DNA from: a bacterium | Lineage (GTDB): Bacteria; JAMCPX01 | Reading direction: 5' to 3' | Length of the DNA: 5,443 nucleotides | Assembly (NCBI GenBank): GCA_021815065.1 | Contig: JAKAHI010000116.1 | Coordinates: forward strand, 1 to 5,443 | Shown here: piece after piece, positions 1 through 5,443 of the stretch | How positions within the stretch are numbered: position 1 is the stretch's first letter | How the letters are laid out: each line of letters starts with the position of its first letter | Translations under genes and position numbers: made by a program | Notes under the pieces: generated by a model | The model's input: the letters and a program-made list of their open reading frames with translations, nothing else | What the model was told of the DNA's origin: nothing | Database searches by the model: none

Positions 1-1
1 G

Positions 2-1378
2 ATCGGCAGCCTCGGCGTTCCTGCGAAAGCATACTACGGCGTTCAGACCATGCGTGCGCTGTCAAACTTTCCGGTCAGCGGTGAGAAGAACCATCCTTCT
101 CTGATCAGGTCGTACGTGCTCGTCAAAAAGGCCTGTGCCATGACCAACCATGGGCTTGGGGTGCTCGATAAAAAAAGGGCGAATGCGATCGTCCGTGCGT
201 GCGACAGCATCCTTGCGGGCATGTATGCAGACCAGTTCGTGATCGACAAGTATCAGGCGGGTGCCGGCACATCCCTGAATATGAATGTGAACGAGGTCAT
301 CGCGAACATCGCACTCGAAAGCCTCGGCCATACAAAGGGTGAGTATCGCTTTCTAAGCCCAAATGACCATGTAAACATGTCGCAGTCCACCAACGATACC
401 TTCCCGACAACTGCACATATCGCACTGCTGCTCAATATAAAACCGCTTATCGCCTCATTGCAGCTGCTCCAGACCGCCTTTTTAAAAAAGGCGAAGACAT
501 TCCGGACACTGCTGAAATCCGGCAGGACGCATTTACAGGATGCAGTGCCCGTTACCCTGGGACAGGAATTCCGAGCATACGCCGAAACCGTACACAAAAC
601 GATATCCATGCTGCATGATGTTGTCAGCCCGGCACACACCCCTACCCTGCTCGAAATCCCTATCGGCGGCACAGCTACAGGTACGGGAATAAACACACCG
701 CCGGGATACGGAATGATGGTCATAAAGAATCTTCGGCAGCTCACGGGTTTTGGCGTATTCCCGTCGCATGATACAAGAGAAGGCTTGCAGTCGCGCCTTG
801 CCATAAGCCATACTTCCGGCATACTCAGTGCCGTTGCTCTTGAGCTTATCAGGATTGCAAATGACCTCAGGCTGCTCTCTTCGGGACCGGTTACAGGTCT
901 TGCAGAAATAACGCTTCCGGCAGTACAGCCGGGGTCGTCCATCATGCCGGGCAAGGCAAACCCTGTCATGGCAGAGGCGCTCGATATGATCTGCTTCAGG
1001 GTCATGGGCAACGGGCTGACCGTATCCATGGCAGAGCAGGCGGGACAACTTGAGCTGAACGTTATGATGCCGGTCATGGCAAATACCCTGCTCGAATCTA
1101 TTGATCTCCTGAAGAACTTTTTGCCGGTATTCACGCACAAGGCCGTTGACGGGATAACCGCAAACAAAGAAAGGCTGCACTACTATTTCAGCCATACGCC
1201 TGCACTCGCGACCCTCTTGAACACCCACATAGGGTACCTCAATGCTGCCGAGGTCGTAAAGCAGGCTTTGAAAGAAAAAAGGCCTGTCACCGAAGTCATC
1301 GTAGAAAAGGGGCTTCTTACAAAGGAACAGCTCAAAAAACTACTCTCGGTAAATCAAATCGTGAACAGTAAGAGATAG
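2..1378 (+). CDS. aspA: Aspartate ammonia-lyase (aspartase), 5'-truncated by the window edge
   Basis: Reversible deamination of L-aspartate to fumarate and ammonia; a cytoplasmic homotetramer of the aspartase/fumarase superfamily. The reading frame is open from base 2 and already encodes family sequence (VPAKAYYGVQT) before the first ATG at 50, so that ATG is internal and the true start lies off the left edge. Some 458 residues are visible against about 470-480 in known aspartases, so probably only 10-15 are missing. Landmarks in order: AGAGTSLNMNVNEV (about 257-301), NDHVNMSQSTND (362-397), GRTHLQDAVP (521-550, with the His seen in Bacillus aspartase), GGTATGTGINT (665-697) and the superfamily signature loop GSSIMPGKAN (932-961) with the catalytic Ser and substrate-binding Lys. 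GAGTS and QDAVP fit aspartase; class II fumarases have SGTQS and QDATP. Some segments are more fumarase-like (GGTA, MPGK), so fumarase or another amino-acid lyase is the alternative. It lies 58 bases upstream of livH on the same strand. Confidence 0.88.
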   Translation: MGSLGVPAKAYYGVQTMRALSNFPVSGEKNHPSLIRSYVLVKKACAMTNHGLGVLDKKRANAIVRACDSILAGMYADQFVIDKYQAGAGTSLNMNVNEVIANIALESLGHTKGEYRFLSPNDHVNMSQSTNDTFPTTAHIALLLNIKPLIASLQLLQTAFLKKAKTFRTLLKSGRTHLQDAVPVTLGQEFRAYAETVHKTISMLHDVVSPAHTPTLLEIPIGGTATGTGINTPPGYGMMVIKNLRQLTGFGVFPSHDTREGLQSRLAISHTSGILSAVALELIRIANDLRLLSSGPVTGLAEITLPAVQPGSSIMPGKANPVMAEALDMICFRVMGNGLTVSMAEQAGQLELNVMMPVMANTLLESIDLLKNFLPVFTHKAVDGITANKERLHYYFSHTPALATLLNTHIGYLNAAEVVKQALKEKRPVTEVIVEKGLLTKEQLKKLLSVNQIVNSKR

Positions 1379-1399
1379 CCGCCTCTACCCTTTTTCGTA

Positions 1400-1429
1400 T
1401 TGTCTGAATCAGAGGAACTGTGCTATACG
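1400..1429 (+). promoter_or_regulatory. Possible sigma-70-type promoter for livHMG
   Basis: TTGTCT (1400-1405) and TATACG (1424-1429) are spaced by 18 bases. The -10 candidate is preceded by TGC, as in extended -10 promoters. Each hexamer matches the consensus at four of six positions. The predicted transcription start would fall at about 1436-1437, essentially on the livH ATG, which would give a leaderless transcript. Short gaps often hold chance matches of this quality, and livHMG could instead be co-transcribed with the upstream aspartase gene. Confidence 0.25.
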
Positions 1430-1436
1430 GCACTGT
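1411..1436 (+). promoter_or_regulatory. livH ribosome-binding region: distant SD plus spacer hairpin
   Basis: The only SD-like sequence before livH is AGAGGA (1411-1416), 20 bases from the ATG at 1437, which is too far for normal initiation. The spacer is an imperfect inverted repeat: ACTGTGC (1417-1423) pairs with GCACTGT (1430-1436) in six base pairs and one U-U mismatch around the loop TATACG. Folding would bring the SD next to the start codon: about 6 bases away if only the inner four pairs form, and abutting if the whole stem forms. The repeat is seen directly; any role in translation is inference. Confidence 0.35.
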
Positions 1437-2330
1437 ATGCGAATCTTTATCCAGCAGATAATCAACGGCCTGACCACGGGCAGTGTCTATGCCCTGATTG
1501 CGCTCGGCTATACCATGGTATACGGCATCATCGAGCTTATCAACTTTGCGCACGGTGAGATCTATATGATAGGTGCGTACGGCGGGCTGATCGTGCTTAC
1601 GCTTATCGGTACAAGCCACACGTCGAACATCGGTATCGTTTTTTTAGCCATGGGCGGCGGTATGCTTCTGTCCATGGCATACGGTTTTACCGTAGAGAAA
1701 TTCGCGTATAAACCCATCAGAAACTCTTCCCGTTTGTCCCTTCTGATAACCGCACTGGGCGCATCCATATTCCTCCAGAATTTCGTCATGATCGGACAGG
1801 GTGCTTCGGACAAAAACTACATCTCACTAAACGTATTAAACGCAACATTCACTCTCTACGGCATCGCAATAACCTTAAACCAGATCCTCATATTTGCAGT
1901 TGCCCTTGTAATTATGCTGTCCCTTGACCTGTTTGTGAATAAAACCATGACCGGCTGGGCAATGAAAGCGACCTCGCAGGATCCGATCACTGCACAGCTT
2001 GTCGGCATCAATGTCGATACCATTGTCTCTCTTACCTTTATTATTGGCTCCGGACTCGCGGGCATTGCAGGGGTCTTGGTGGGGTTTTATTACGGTATTG
2101 TCAATTTCTCTATCGGCTACCTCGTCGGCATCAAGGCATTTACAGCAGCGGTCCTCGGCGGTATCGGAGACCTGCGGGGTGCCATGGTCGGGGGGCTGCT
2201 GCTCGGGCTGTTGGAAAGCCTTGGCGCGGCGTACCTGTCATCGGACTATAAAGACGCCTTTGCCTTTATTATCCTGATCGCGATCCTTCTCATAAAGCCT
2301 TCGGGTCTATTCGGAAAGAGACAGGCATGA
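1437..2330 (+). CDS. livH: LIV-type ABC transporter permease LivH
   Basis: Inner-membrane permease of the branched-chain amino-acid (HAAT family) ABC importer; it pairs with LivM to form the translocation path. At 297 residues it is close to the usual 290-310. The protein opens with the typical NGLTTGSVYALIALGYTMVYG, followed by INFAHGE at residues 35-41, a hallmark of LivH. It is hydrophobic throughout with several membrane segments. The cytoplasmic coupling loop that docks on the ATPase runs from about residue 171 (MTGWAMKATSQDP, then LVGIN). The conserved GGIGDLRGAMVGG follows at about 240-253, and the protein ends in KPSGLFGKR. The ATG at 1437 is chosen because it gives the normal family N-terminus, although the SD spacing is abnormal; an in-frame ATA at 1425 sits at better spacing but would be a rare start. 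The stop overlaps the livM start by four bases (ATGA), implying translational coupling. Substrate may be Leu/Ile/Val or another amino acid, amide or carboxylate. Confidence 0.93.
   Translation: MRIFIQQIINGLTTGSVYALIALGYTMVYGIIELINFAHGEIYMIGAYGGLIVLTLIGTSHTSNIGIVFLAMGGGMLLSMAYGFTVEKFAYKPIRNSSRLSLLITALGASIFLQNFVMIGQGASDKNYISLNVLNATFTLYGIAITLNQILIFAVALVIMLSLDLFVNKTMTGWAMKATSQDPITAQLVGINVDTIVSLTFIIGSGLAGIAGVLVGFYYGIVNFSIGYLVGIKAFTAAVLGGIGDLRGAMVGGLLLGLLESLGAAYLSSDYKDAFAFIILIAILLIKPSGLFGKRQA
2313..2320 (+). promoter_or_regulatory. livM Shine-Dalgarno inside the livH C-terminus
   Basis: GGAAAGAG lies 6 bases before the livM ATG and simultaneously encodes the Gly-Lys-Arg of LivH's terminal GLFGKR. 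It supports the start at 2327 and the ATGA overlap. Confidence 0.6.
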
Positions 2331-3445
2331 ACCTCCGGACATCGATCAGGACGATACTCAAAGCATACGTCCTTCCTCTGGCATGGATATTTGCGATATC
2401 GATTCCCATCATGGGACTGGTACGATCGATCTTTGCCGGAGTATTCGTTTTCGCAGGCCTTCTCGTTTTCAATATCTTCATAAGAAGAAAAGCACGGGTG
2501 CAGAAATCCAGGTCCCGCCTGACTTACACAGGATTATCCTTCGCCGGCCGCTTCGCCTGGGTCTTTGCACTTGCCGCAGCAATCATCGCTCCGCTGTTTC
2601 TGAACGGCTACAGCCTGGACGTGTTCACCTCGGTCTTGTTTTACACGATGCTCGCACTCGGACTCAACCTGCTCGTCGGTGACCTCGGGCTGCTCAACCT
2701 CGGATATATCGCATTCTACGGCATCGGCGCATACACCTATGCAATCCTCTCTGCGAAATTCGGCATCGGATTCTGGGGTTCACTGATGCTCGGCGGCATT
2801 GCCGCCTCCGTTTTCAGCCTCATCATAGCGGTTCCGACCCTGCGGCTCAAAGGCGATTACCTCGCCATTGCCACGCTCGGGTTCGGCGAGATAGTTCGGA
2901 TCGTGCTGAACAACTGGGACAGTCTTACCAACGGGCCAAACGGCATCATGAATATTCCAAGGCCGTCACTTCCGTGGATACAGTTATCGACCGGTATAGG
3001 TTTTTTTTATCTTGTCTTATGCTTCATCATACTCCAGGTTTACCTGCTCTACCGGATCAAAAGGTCCAGGTTCGGGAGGTATGCAGTTGCGATACGGGAA
3101 AATGAGCGGGCGGCTGAAATGGTTGGCATAAATACCTACAAGATAAAAACACTCTACTTCATGCTGAGTGCGTTCTTCGGCGGCGTTGCAGGCGTCCTGT
3201 TCGCCTCAAAACAGATGTTCGTGTCCCCGGACAGCTTTACGTTCATCGAATCCGTCTATGTCCTGGCGATGGTAATACTCGGGGGCATGGGAAACATAGC
3301 GGGTGTCATGGCCGGTGCTTTTACCCTGGTCGTACTGCCTGAGTTGCTGCGGGAATTCGTGCTCTACAGAATGCTCATATTCTCGCTCCTCCTCATCACC
3401 ATGATGCTGTTCAAGCCCGAGGGATTGCTCGGAAAGAGAACGTAG
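2327..3445 (+). CDS. livM: LIV-type ABC transporter permease LivM
   Basis: Second inner-membrane permease of the LIV importer, partner of LivH. At 372 residues it belongs to the longer LivM class with an N-terminal extension, as in E. coli LivM, rather than the roughly 300-320-residue minimal form. Residues about 14-33 and 35-52 are hydrophobic, followed by a basic stretch (RRKARVQKSRSR, 53-64) that should face the cytoplasm, and another membrane segment at about 76-92. The conserved core then begins: LGLNLLVGDLGLLNLGY (about 111-127), FYGIGAY, then RLKGDYLAIATLGFGEIVRI at about 172-192 and TNGPNGI, a LivM hallmark. The ATPase-coupling loop is near residues 248-270 (RFGRYAVAIRENERAAEMVGIN). 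LivM-type VSPDSFTFIESVYVLAMVIL precedes GGMGN, and the protein ends in KPEGLLGKRT. An eight-T run at 3001-3008 stays in frame (GFFYL). Start at 2327 is supported by the SD GGAAAGAG and the overlap with livH. Confidence 0.93.
   Translation: MNLRTSIRTILKAYVLPLAWIFAISIPIMGLVRSIFAGVFVFAGLLVFNIFIRRKARVQKSRSRLTYTGLSFAGRFAWVFALAAAIIAPLFLNGYSLDVFTSVLFYTMLALGLNLLVGDLGLLNLGYIAFYGIGAYTYAILSAKFGIGFWGSLMLGGIAASVFSLIIAVPTLRLKGDYLAIATLGFGEIVRIVLNNWDSLTNGPNGIMNIPRPSLPWIQLSTGIGFFYLVLCFIILQVYLLYRIKRSRFGRYAVAIRENERAAEMVGINTYKIKTLYFMLSAFFGGVAGVLFASKQMFVSPDSFTFIESVYVLAMVILGGMGNIAGVMAGAFTLVVLPELLREFVLYRMLIFSLLLITMMLFKPEGLLGKRT
3431..3438 (+). promoter_or_regulatory. livG Shine-Dalgarno inside the livM C-terminus
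   Basis: GGAAAGAG lies 8 bases before the livG ATG and encodes the Gly-Lys-Arg of LivM's GLLGKRT. It is the same arrangement and the same octamer as before livM. Confidence 0.6.
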
Positions 3446-3446
3446 C

Positions 3447-4223
3447 ATGGACAACAACGCAATTCTATCCATCGACAATGTGAGCATCATGTTCGGAGGG
3501 CTGAAAGCCCTGGACAGTGTGACCATCGATATTAAAAAGGGTGAGGTGCTTTGCATCATAGGACCCAACGGCGCGGGCAAGACTACCCTTTTCAACTGTA
3601 TCACAGGCTTTCTGAGACCCTCTTCGGGCAGTATCGTATTCGATGGTTCCATATCACTGGCGGGTATGAAACCGCATAAGATTGCATCATACGGCATCTA
3701 CCGGAGTTTTCAGAACCTTGCACTGTTTACCAATATCAGTGCTGTGGACAATGTGATGATTGGCGCCTTAAAAAGAACACAGTTTTCCTACAGCATCGCG
3801 GACATGTTTTTTCATACAAAAAAGTTTTTGACCAGAGAATCCGCACTCCGGCAGGAGGCGGAAAACCTGCTCGAATTCATGGGCATAGCCGGGAAAAAAG
3901 ACCATAAAGCAGGCGAGCTTTCCTATGGTGAACGCAAATTGCTCGAACTCGCACGGGGACTTATCACGAAGCCGCAGCTGCTCTTGCTCGACGAACCGGC
4001 AGCAGGGTTGAATCCGACAGAGAAAACTGAGCTTGTCCGGGCAATCAAGAAGATCCGCGAACAGAAAATAAACGTGGTCATTATCGAGCATGACATGCGC
4101 TTTGTCTCGGACATAGCAAACTGGATCGTGGTGCTCGATTACGGGAAAAAACTTGCCGAGGGCCTGCCGGACGACGTCAAGAAGAACACGGCGGTCATCG
4201 AGGCATACCTCGGAACGCACTGA
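3447..4223 (+). CDS. livG: LIV-type ABC transporter ATP-binding protein LivG
   Basis: Cytoplasmic ATPase that energises the LivH/LivM channel; it normally pairs with a second ATPase, LivF. The 258 residues match the LivG norm (about 250-260). All nucleotide-binding motifs are intact: Walker A GPNGAGKTT (39-47), Q-loop Gln89 within YRSFQNLALF, ABC signature LSYGERKLLELARGL (158-172; LSYGE or LSYGQ is usual in this family rather than LSGGQ), Walker B LLLLDEP (178-184) with Asp182 and Glu183, AAGLNP typical of LivG, and the switch His215 in IIEHDM. The insertion between Q-loop and signature (about 108-155), longer than in LivF, and the NP after AAGL favour LivG over LivF. The start is one base after the livM stop, with an SD at 3431-3438. 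No livF follows: the next gene is on the opposite strand 12 bases on. Confidence 0.93.
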   Translation: MDNNAILSIDNVSIMFGGLKALDSVTIDIKKGEVLCIIGPNGAGKTTLFNCITGFLRPSSGSIVFDGSISLAGMKPHKIASYGIYRSFQNLALFTNISAVDNVMIGALKRTQFSYSIADMFFHTKKFLTRESALRQEAENLLEFMGIAGKKDHKAGELSYGERKLLELARGLITKPQLLLLDEPAAGLNPTEKTELVRAIKKIREQKINVVIIEHDMRFVSDIANWIVVLDYGKKLAEGLPDDVKKNTAVIEAYLGTH

Positions 4224-4225
4224 AC

Positions 4226-4271
4226 AAAAACCGTCTCAATCCTTTTCGTATAAAGCGTCCAACCGGTTTTT
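4226..4271. terminator. Possible weak bidirectional terminator between convergent genes
   Basis: AAAAACCG (4226-4233) and CGGTTTTT (4264-4271) form a perfect 8-base inverted repeat separated by 30 bases. It straddles the livG/acyl-CoA synthetase junction and ends in T on both strands. The stem is AT-rich and the loop is long; the loop holds only a 4-bp inner stem (CTTT 4242-4245 with AAAG 4252-4255). It is therefore weak as a rho-independent terminator, and most of it lies inside the synthetase's last codons. Confidence 0.2.
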
Positions 4272-5443
4272 GAATTTTTCGATTACCTTGTTTTTCTTTA
4301 CCTTCATGGTCGGGGTCAGCTCACCGGATTCAAGGGTGAAATCATGATCCGAAATGATAAACTTCTTTATGGTCTCAAACGACGCGAGACGCTCATTCAA
4401 TTTGTCGGCCTTTTGTTTAATAAACGCATACACCCGGGCATTTCCTGTTAAATCTTTATAATCCTGAAAGGCGATATCGTTTTGTTTTGCCCATGCCGTT
4501 ATTTCCTGCTCGTTCACGACGAGGACGGCCGTGAGATATTTCCTGTTGTCACCATAAGGGACACACTGGGAAATATACGGATCTGAGGTAAAGATGTTCT
4601 CTATGTTTTGGGGAGTTATGTTTTTTCCGCCCGCAGTTATAATGAGGTCCTTCTTTCTGCCGGTGACGCGTACAAACCCGTCTTTATCGATATCTCCAAG
4701 GTCACCGGAGTGGAGCCATCCCTCCTCGTCTATCATTGCCGGTGTGCCTTCAGGCTTTTTGTAGTAACCTTTGAATACGGCAGGTCCCTTCATTAAAATC
4801 TCGCCGTCATCTCCTATTTTTACCTGCATACTCGGAAGGGGTTTACCGACATAACCTATCTTAAAGTTTTTTCCGAAACTGACTACTGCCGGGGCAAAGG
4901 TCTCCGTCATGCCGTAGCCTTCGTATATGGGAATACCGAGTGCGTTAAAAAACTCAATAATAGAGGGCGAAAGCGGTGCCGCTGCTGTTATACCTATCCT
5001 CAGCCTGCCGCCGAGCTTTCCGCTGATCTTATTAAAGACCAGGACCTTTGCGAGTATATATTTCAACCGGATTCGCAGCGGCATCGGCTTTTCCTCAAGC
5101 CTGTAGGGAAGCGATGCCTTGCCGGTATTCAACGCCCATTGAAACAATTTTTTCTTTATTTTTGGACCATTCTCTATCTGATTTATGATGCGTGCATATA
5201 TCTTTTCATAAACCCTCGGTACCCCGGGGAGTATCGTAGGCCTTACCTCCCCGATGTTTTTCGATACGGAGTCGAGGTTTTCCGCGTACGCGTAGATCAT
5301 GTGTGTGTATATCGCTCCAAACTGGTTTATCCTTTCATAGGCATGGGCAAGGGGTAAATAGCCGAGTGTTATATCTTCGGGCAGATTGAAACTTAATGAA
5401 AGAAGGTCTTTCAGGTTCGTAATAATATTCCTATGAATGATCT
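4236..5443 (-). CDS. Long-chain acyl-CoA synthetase (AMP-forming, FAA1/COG1022 type), 5' part beyond window
   Basis: ATP-dependent activation of a fatty or other carboxylic acid to its CoA thioester through an acyl-AMP intermediate, at the cytoplasmic face of the membrane. The reverse-strand frame is open from the window edge to TGA at 4238-4236, giving about 401 residues. The family is usually near 600, so some 200 N-terminal residues, including the TSGTTG-type P-loop, lie off the right edge. The ATG at 5300 is internal, because family motifs precede it: HRN (5427-5435) and YLPLAHAYER (5331-5360). Later motifs are PTILPGVPRVYEKIY (about 5190-5235, typical of COG1022), YEGYGMTE (4902-4925, adenylate binding), GWLHSGDLGD (4692-4721), VTGRKKD (4647-4667, hinge) and C-terminal ELTPTMKVKK (4293-4322) with the lysines expected for adenylation. 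It converges on livG. Substrate length cannot be inferred; aromatic or medium-chain acids remain possible. Confidence 0.9.
   Translation of the reverse strand, partial: IIHRNIITNLKDLLSLSFNLPEDITLGYLPLAHAYERINQFGAIYTHMIYAYAENLDSVSKNIGEVRPTILPGVPRVYEKIYARIINQIENGPKIKKKLFQWALNTGKASLPYRLEEKPMPLRIRLKYILAKVLVFNKISGKLGGRLRIGITAAAPLSPSIIEFFNALGIPIYEGYGMTETFAPAVVSFGKNFKIGYVGKPLPSMQVKIGDDGEILMKGPAVFKGYYKKPEGTPAMIDEEGWLHSGDLGDIDKDGFVRVTGRKKDLIITAGGKNITPQNIENIFTSDPYISQCVPYGDNRKYLTAVLVVNEQEITAWAKQNDIAFQDYKDLTGNARVYAFIKQKADKLNERLASFETIKKFIISDHDFTLESGELTPTMKVKKNKVIEKFKNRLDALYEKD

Noticed and set aside
253..1228. Two long reverse-strand open frames (304 and 231 codons) opposite the aspartase
   Set aside because: The plus-strand frame carries every aspartase motif. 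The reverse frames show no recognisable domain and are what GC-biased third positions produce on the opposite strand.
1371..1395. Possible terminator after aspA (AGAG/CTCT then T5)
   Set aside because: The stem has only four base pairs with an 8-base loop, and a spacer precedes the T run; too weak to call.
1425..1427. ATA as an alternative livH start, 8 bases after the AGAGGA
   Set aside because: It is in frame and well spaced, but ATA initiation is very rare and the ATG at 1437 gives the usual family N-terminus.
1437..3445. Similarity between livH and livM segments (GGIGD / GGMGN regions) as a DNA repeat
   Set aside because: This is ancient homology of paired permeases, not a recent duplication; the nucleotide sequences are well diverged.
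5214..5230. GGTACCCCGGGGA resembles a KpnI-SmaI vector polylinker
   Set aside because: It encodes the conserved PGVPRV of the synthetase on the minus strand, with intact family sequence on both sides, so it is not vector.
4236..5300. Taking the ATG at 5300 as the start of the acyl-CoA synthetase
   Set aside because: The frame stays open to the window edge, and family motifs (YLPLAHAYER, HRN) lie upstream of that ATG, so the gene is partial rather than 354 residues long.
1..5443. Window begins with GATC and ends in GATCT, suggesting a Sau3AI-type cloned insert
   Set aside because: Many GATC sites occur inside and the right end has one extra base; it may hint at a library clone boundary but could be chance, and it says nothing about biology.

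Overview
The window looks like ordinary bacterial chromosome from a Gram-negative-type organism. Genes are tightly packed, G+C is moderate (hand counts of a few 60-base lines give roughly 50-55% in the left four genes), and there is no sign of phage, insertion sequence, CRISPR, tRNA or rRNA. An aspartase, a branched-chain amino-acid (LIV-type) ABC transporter and a long eukaryote-like (FAA1/COG1022-type) acyl-CoA synthetase together are common in anaerobic Desulfobacterota and related lineages. That placement is inference from gene content only and is weak.

Layout. (1) Positions 2-1378, plus strand: the 3' 95% or so of an aspartate ammonia-lyase gene whose start lies just off the left edge. 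(2) Positions 1379-1436: a 58-base gap holding the livH leader. It has a Shine-Dalgarno-like AGAGGA unusually far from the ATG, a small hairpin filling the space between them, and an overlapping promoter-like sequence. (3) Positions 1437-4223, plus strand: livH, livM and livG, the two permeases and one ATPase of a LIV-family ABC importer. They are tightly coupled (4-base overlap, then a 1-base gap). (4) Positions 4236-5443, minus strand: the C-terminal two thirds or so of a long-chain acyl-CoA synthetase, convergent with livG and only 12 bases from it. Its 5' part runs off the right edge.

How they may work together. LivH and LivM form the membrane channel and LivG is one of the two ATPases. 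The usual second ATPase (LivF) and the periplasmic binding protein (LivK/LivJ) are not in the window. LivF does not follow livG, because the strand changes there. Aspartase (aspartate to fumarate plus ammonia, reversible) upstream suggests amino-acid catabolism or nitrogen/C4 metabolism. The importer's real substrate cannot be read from permeases and ATPase alone.

I found no convincing previously undescribed system. The points most worth a second look are the livH initiation region, the incomplete livHMG set ending at a convergent acyl-CoA synthetase, and the SD sequences for livM and livG embedded in the matching C-terminal codons of the preceding permeases.
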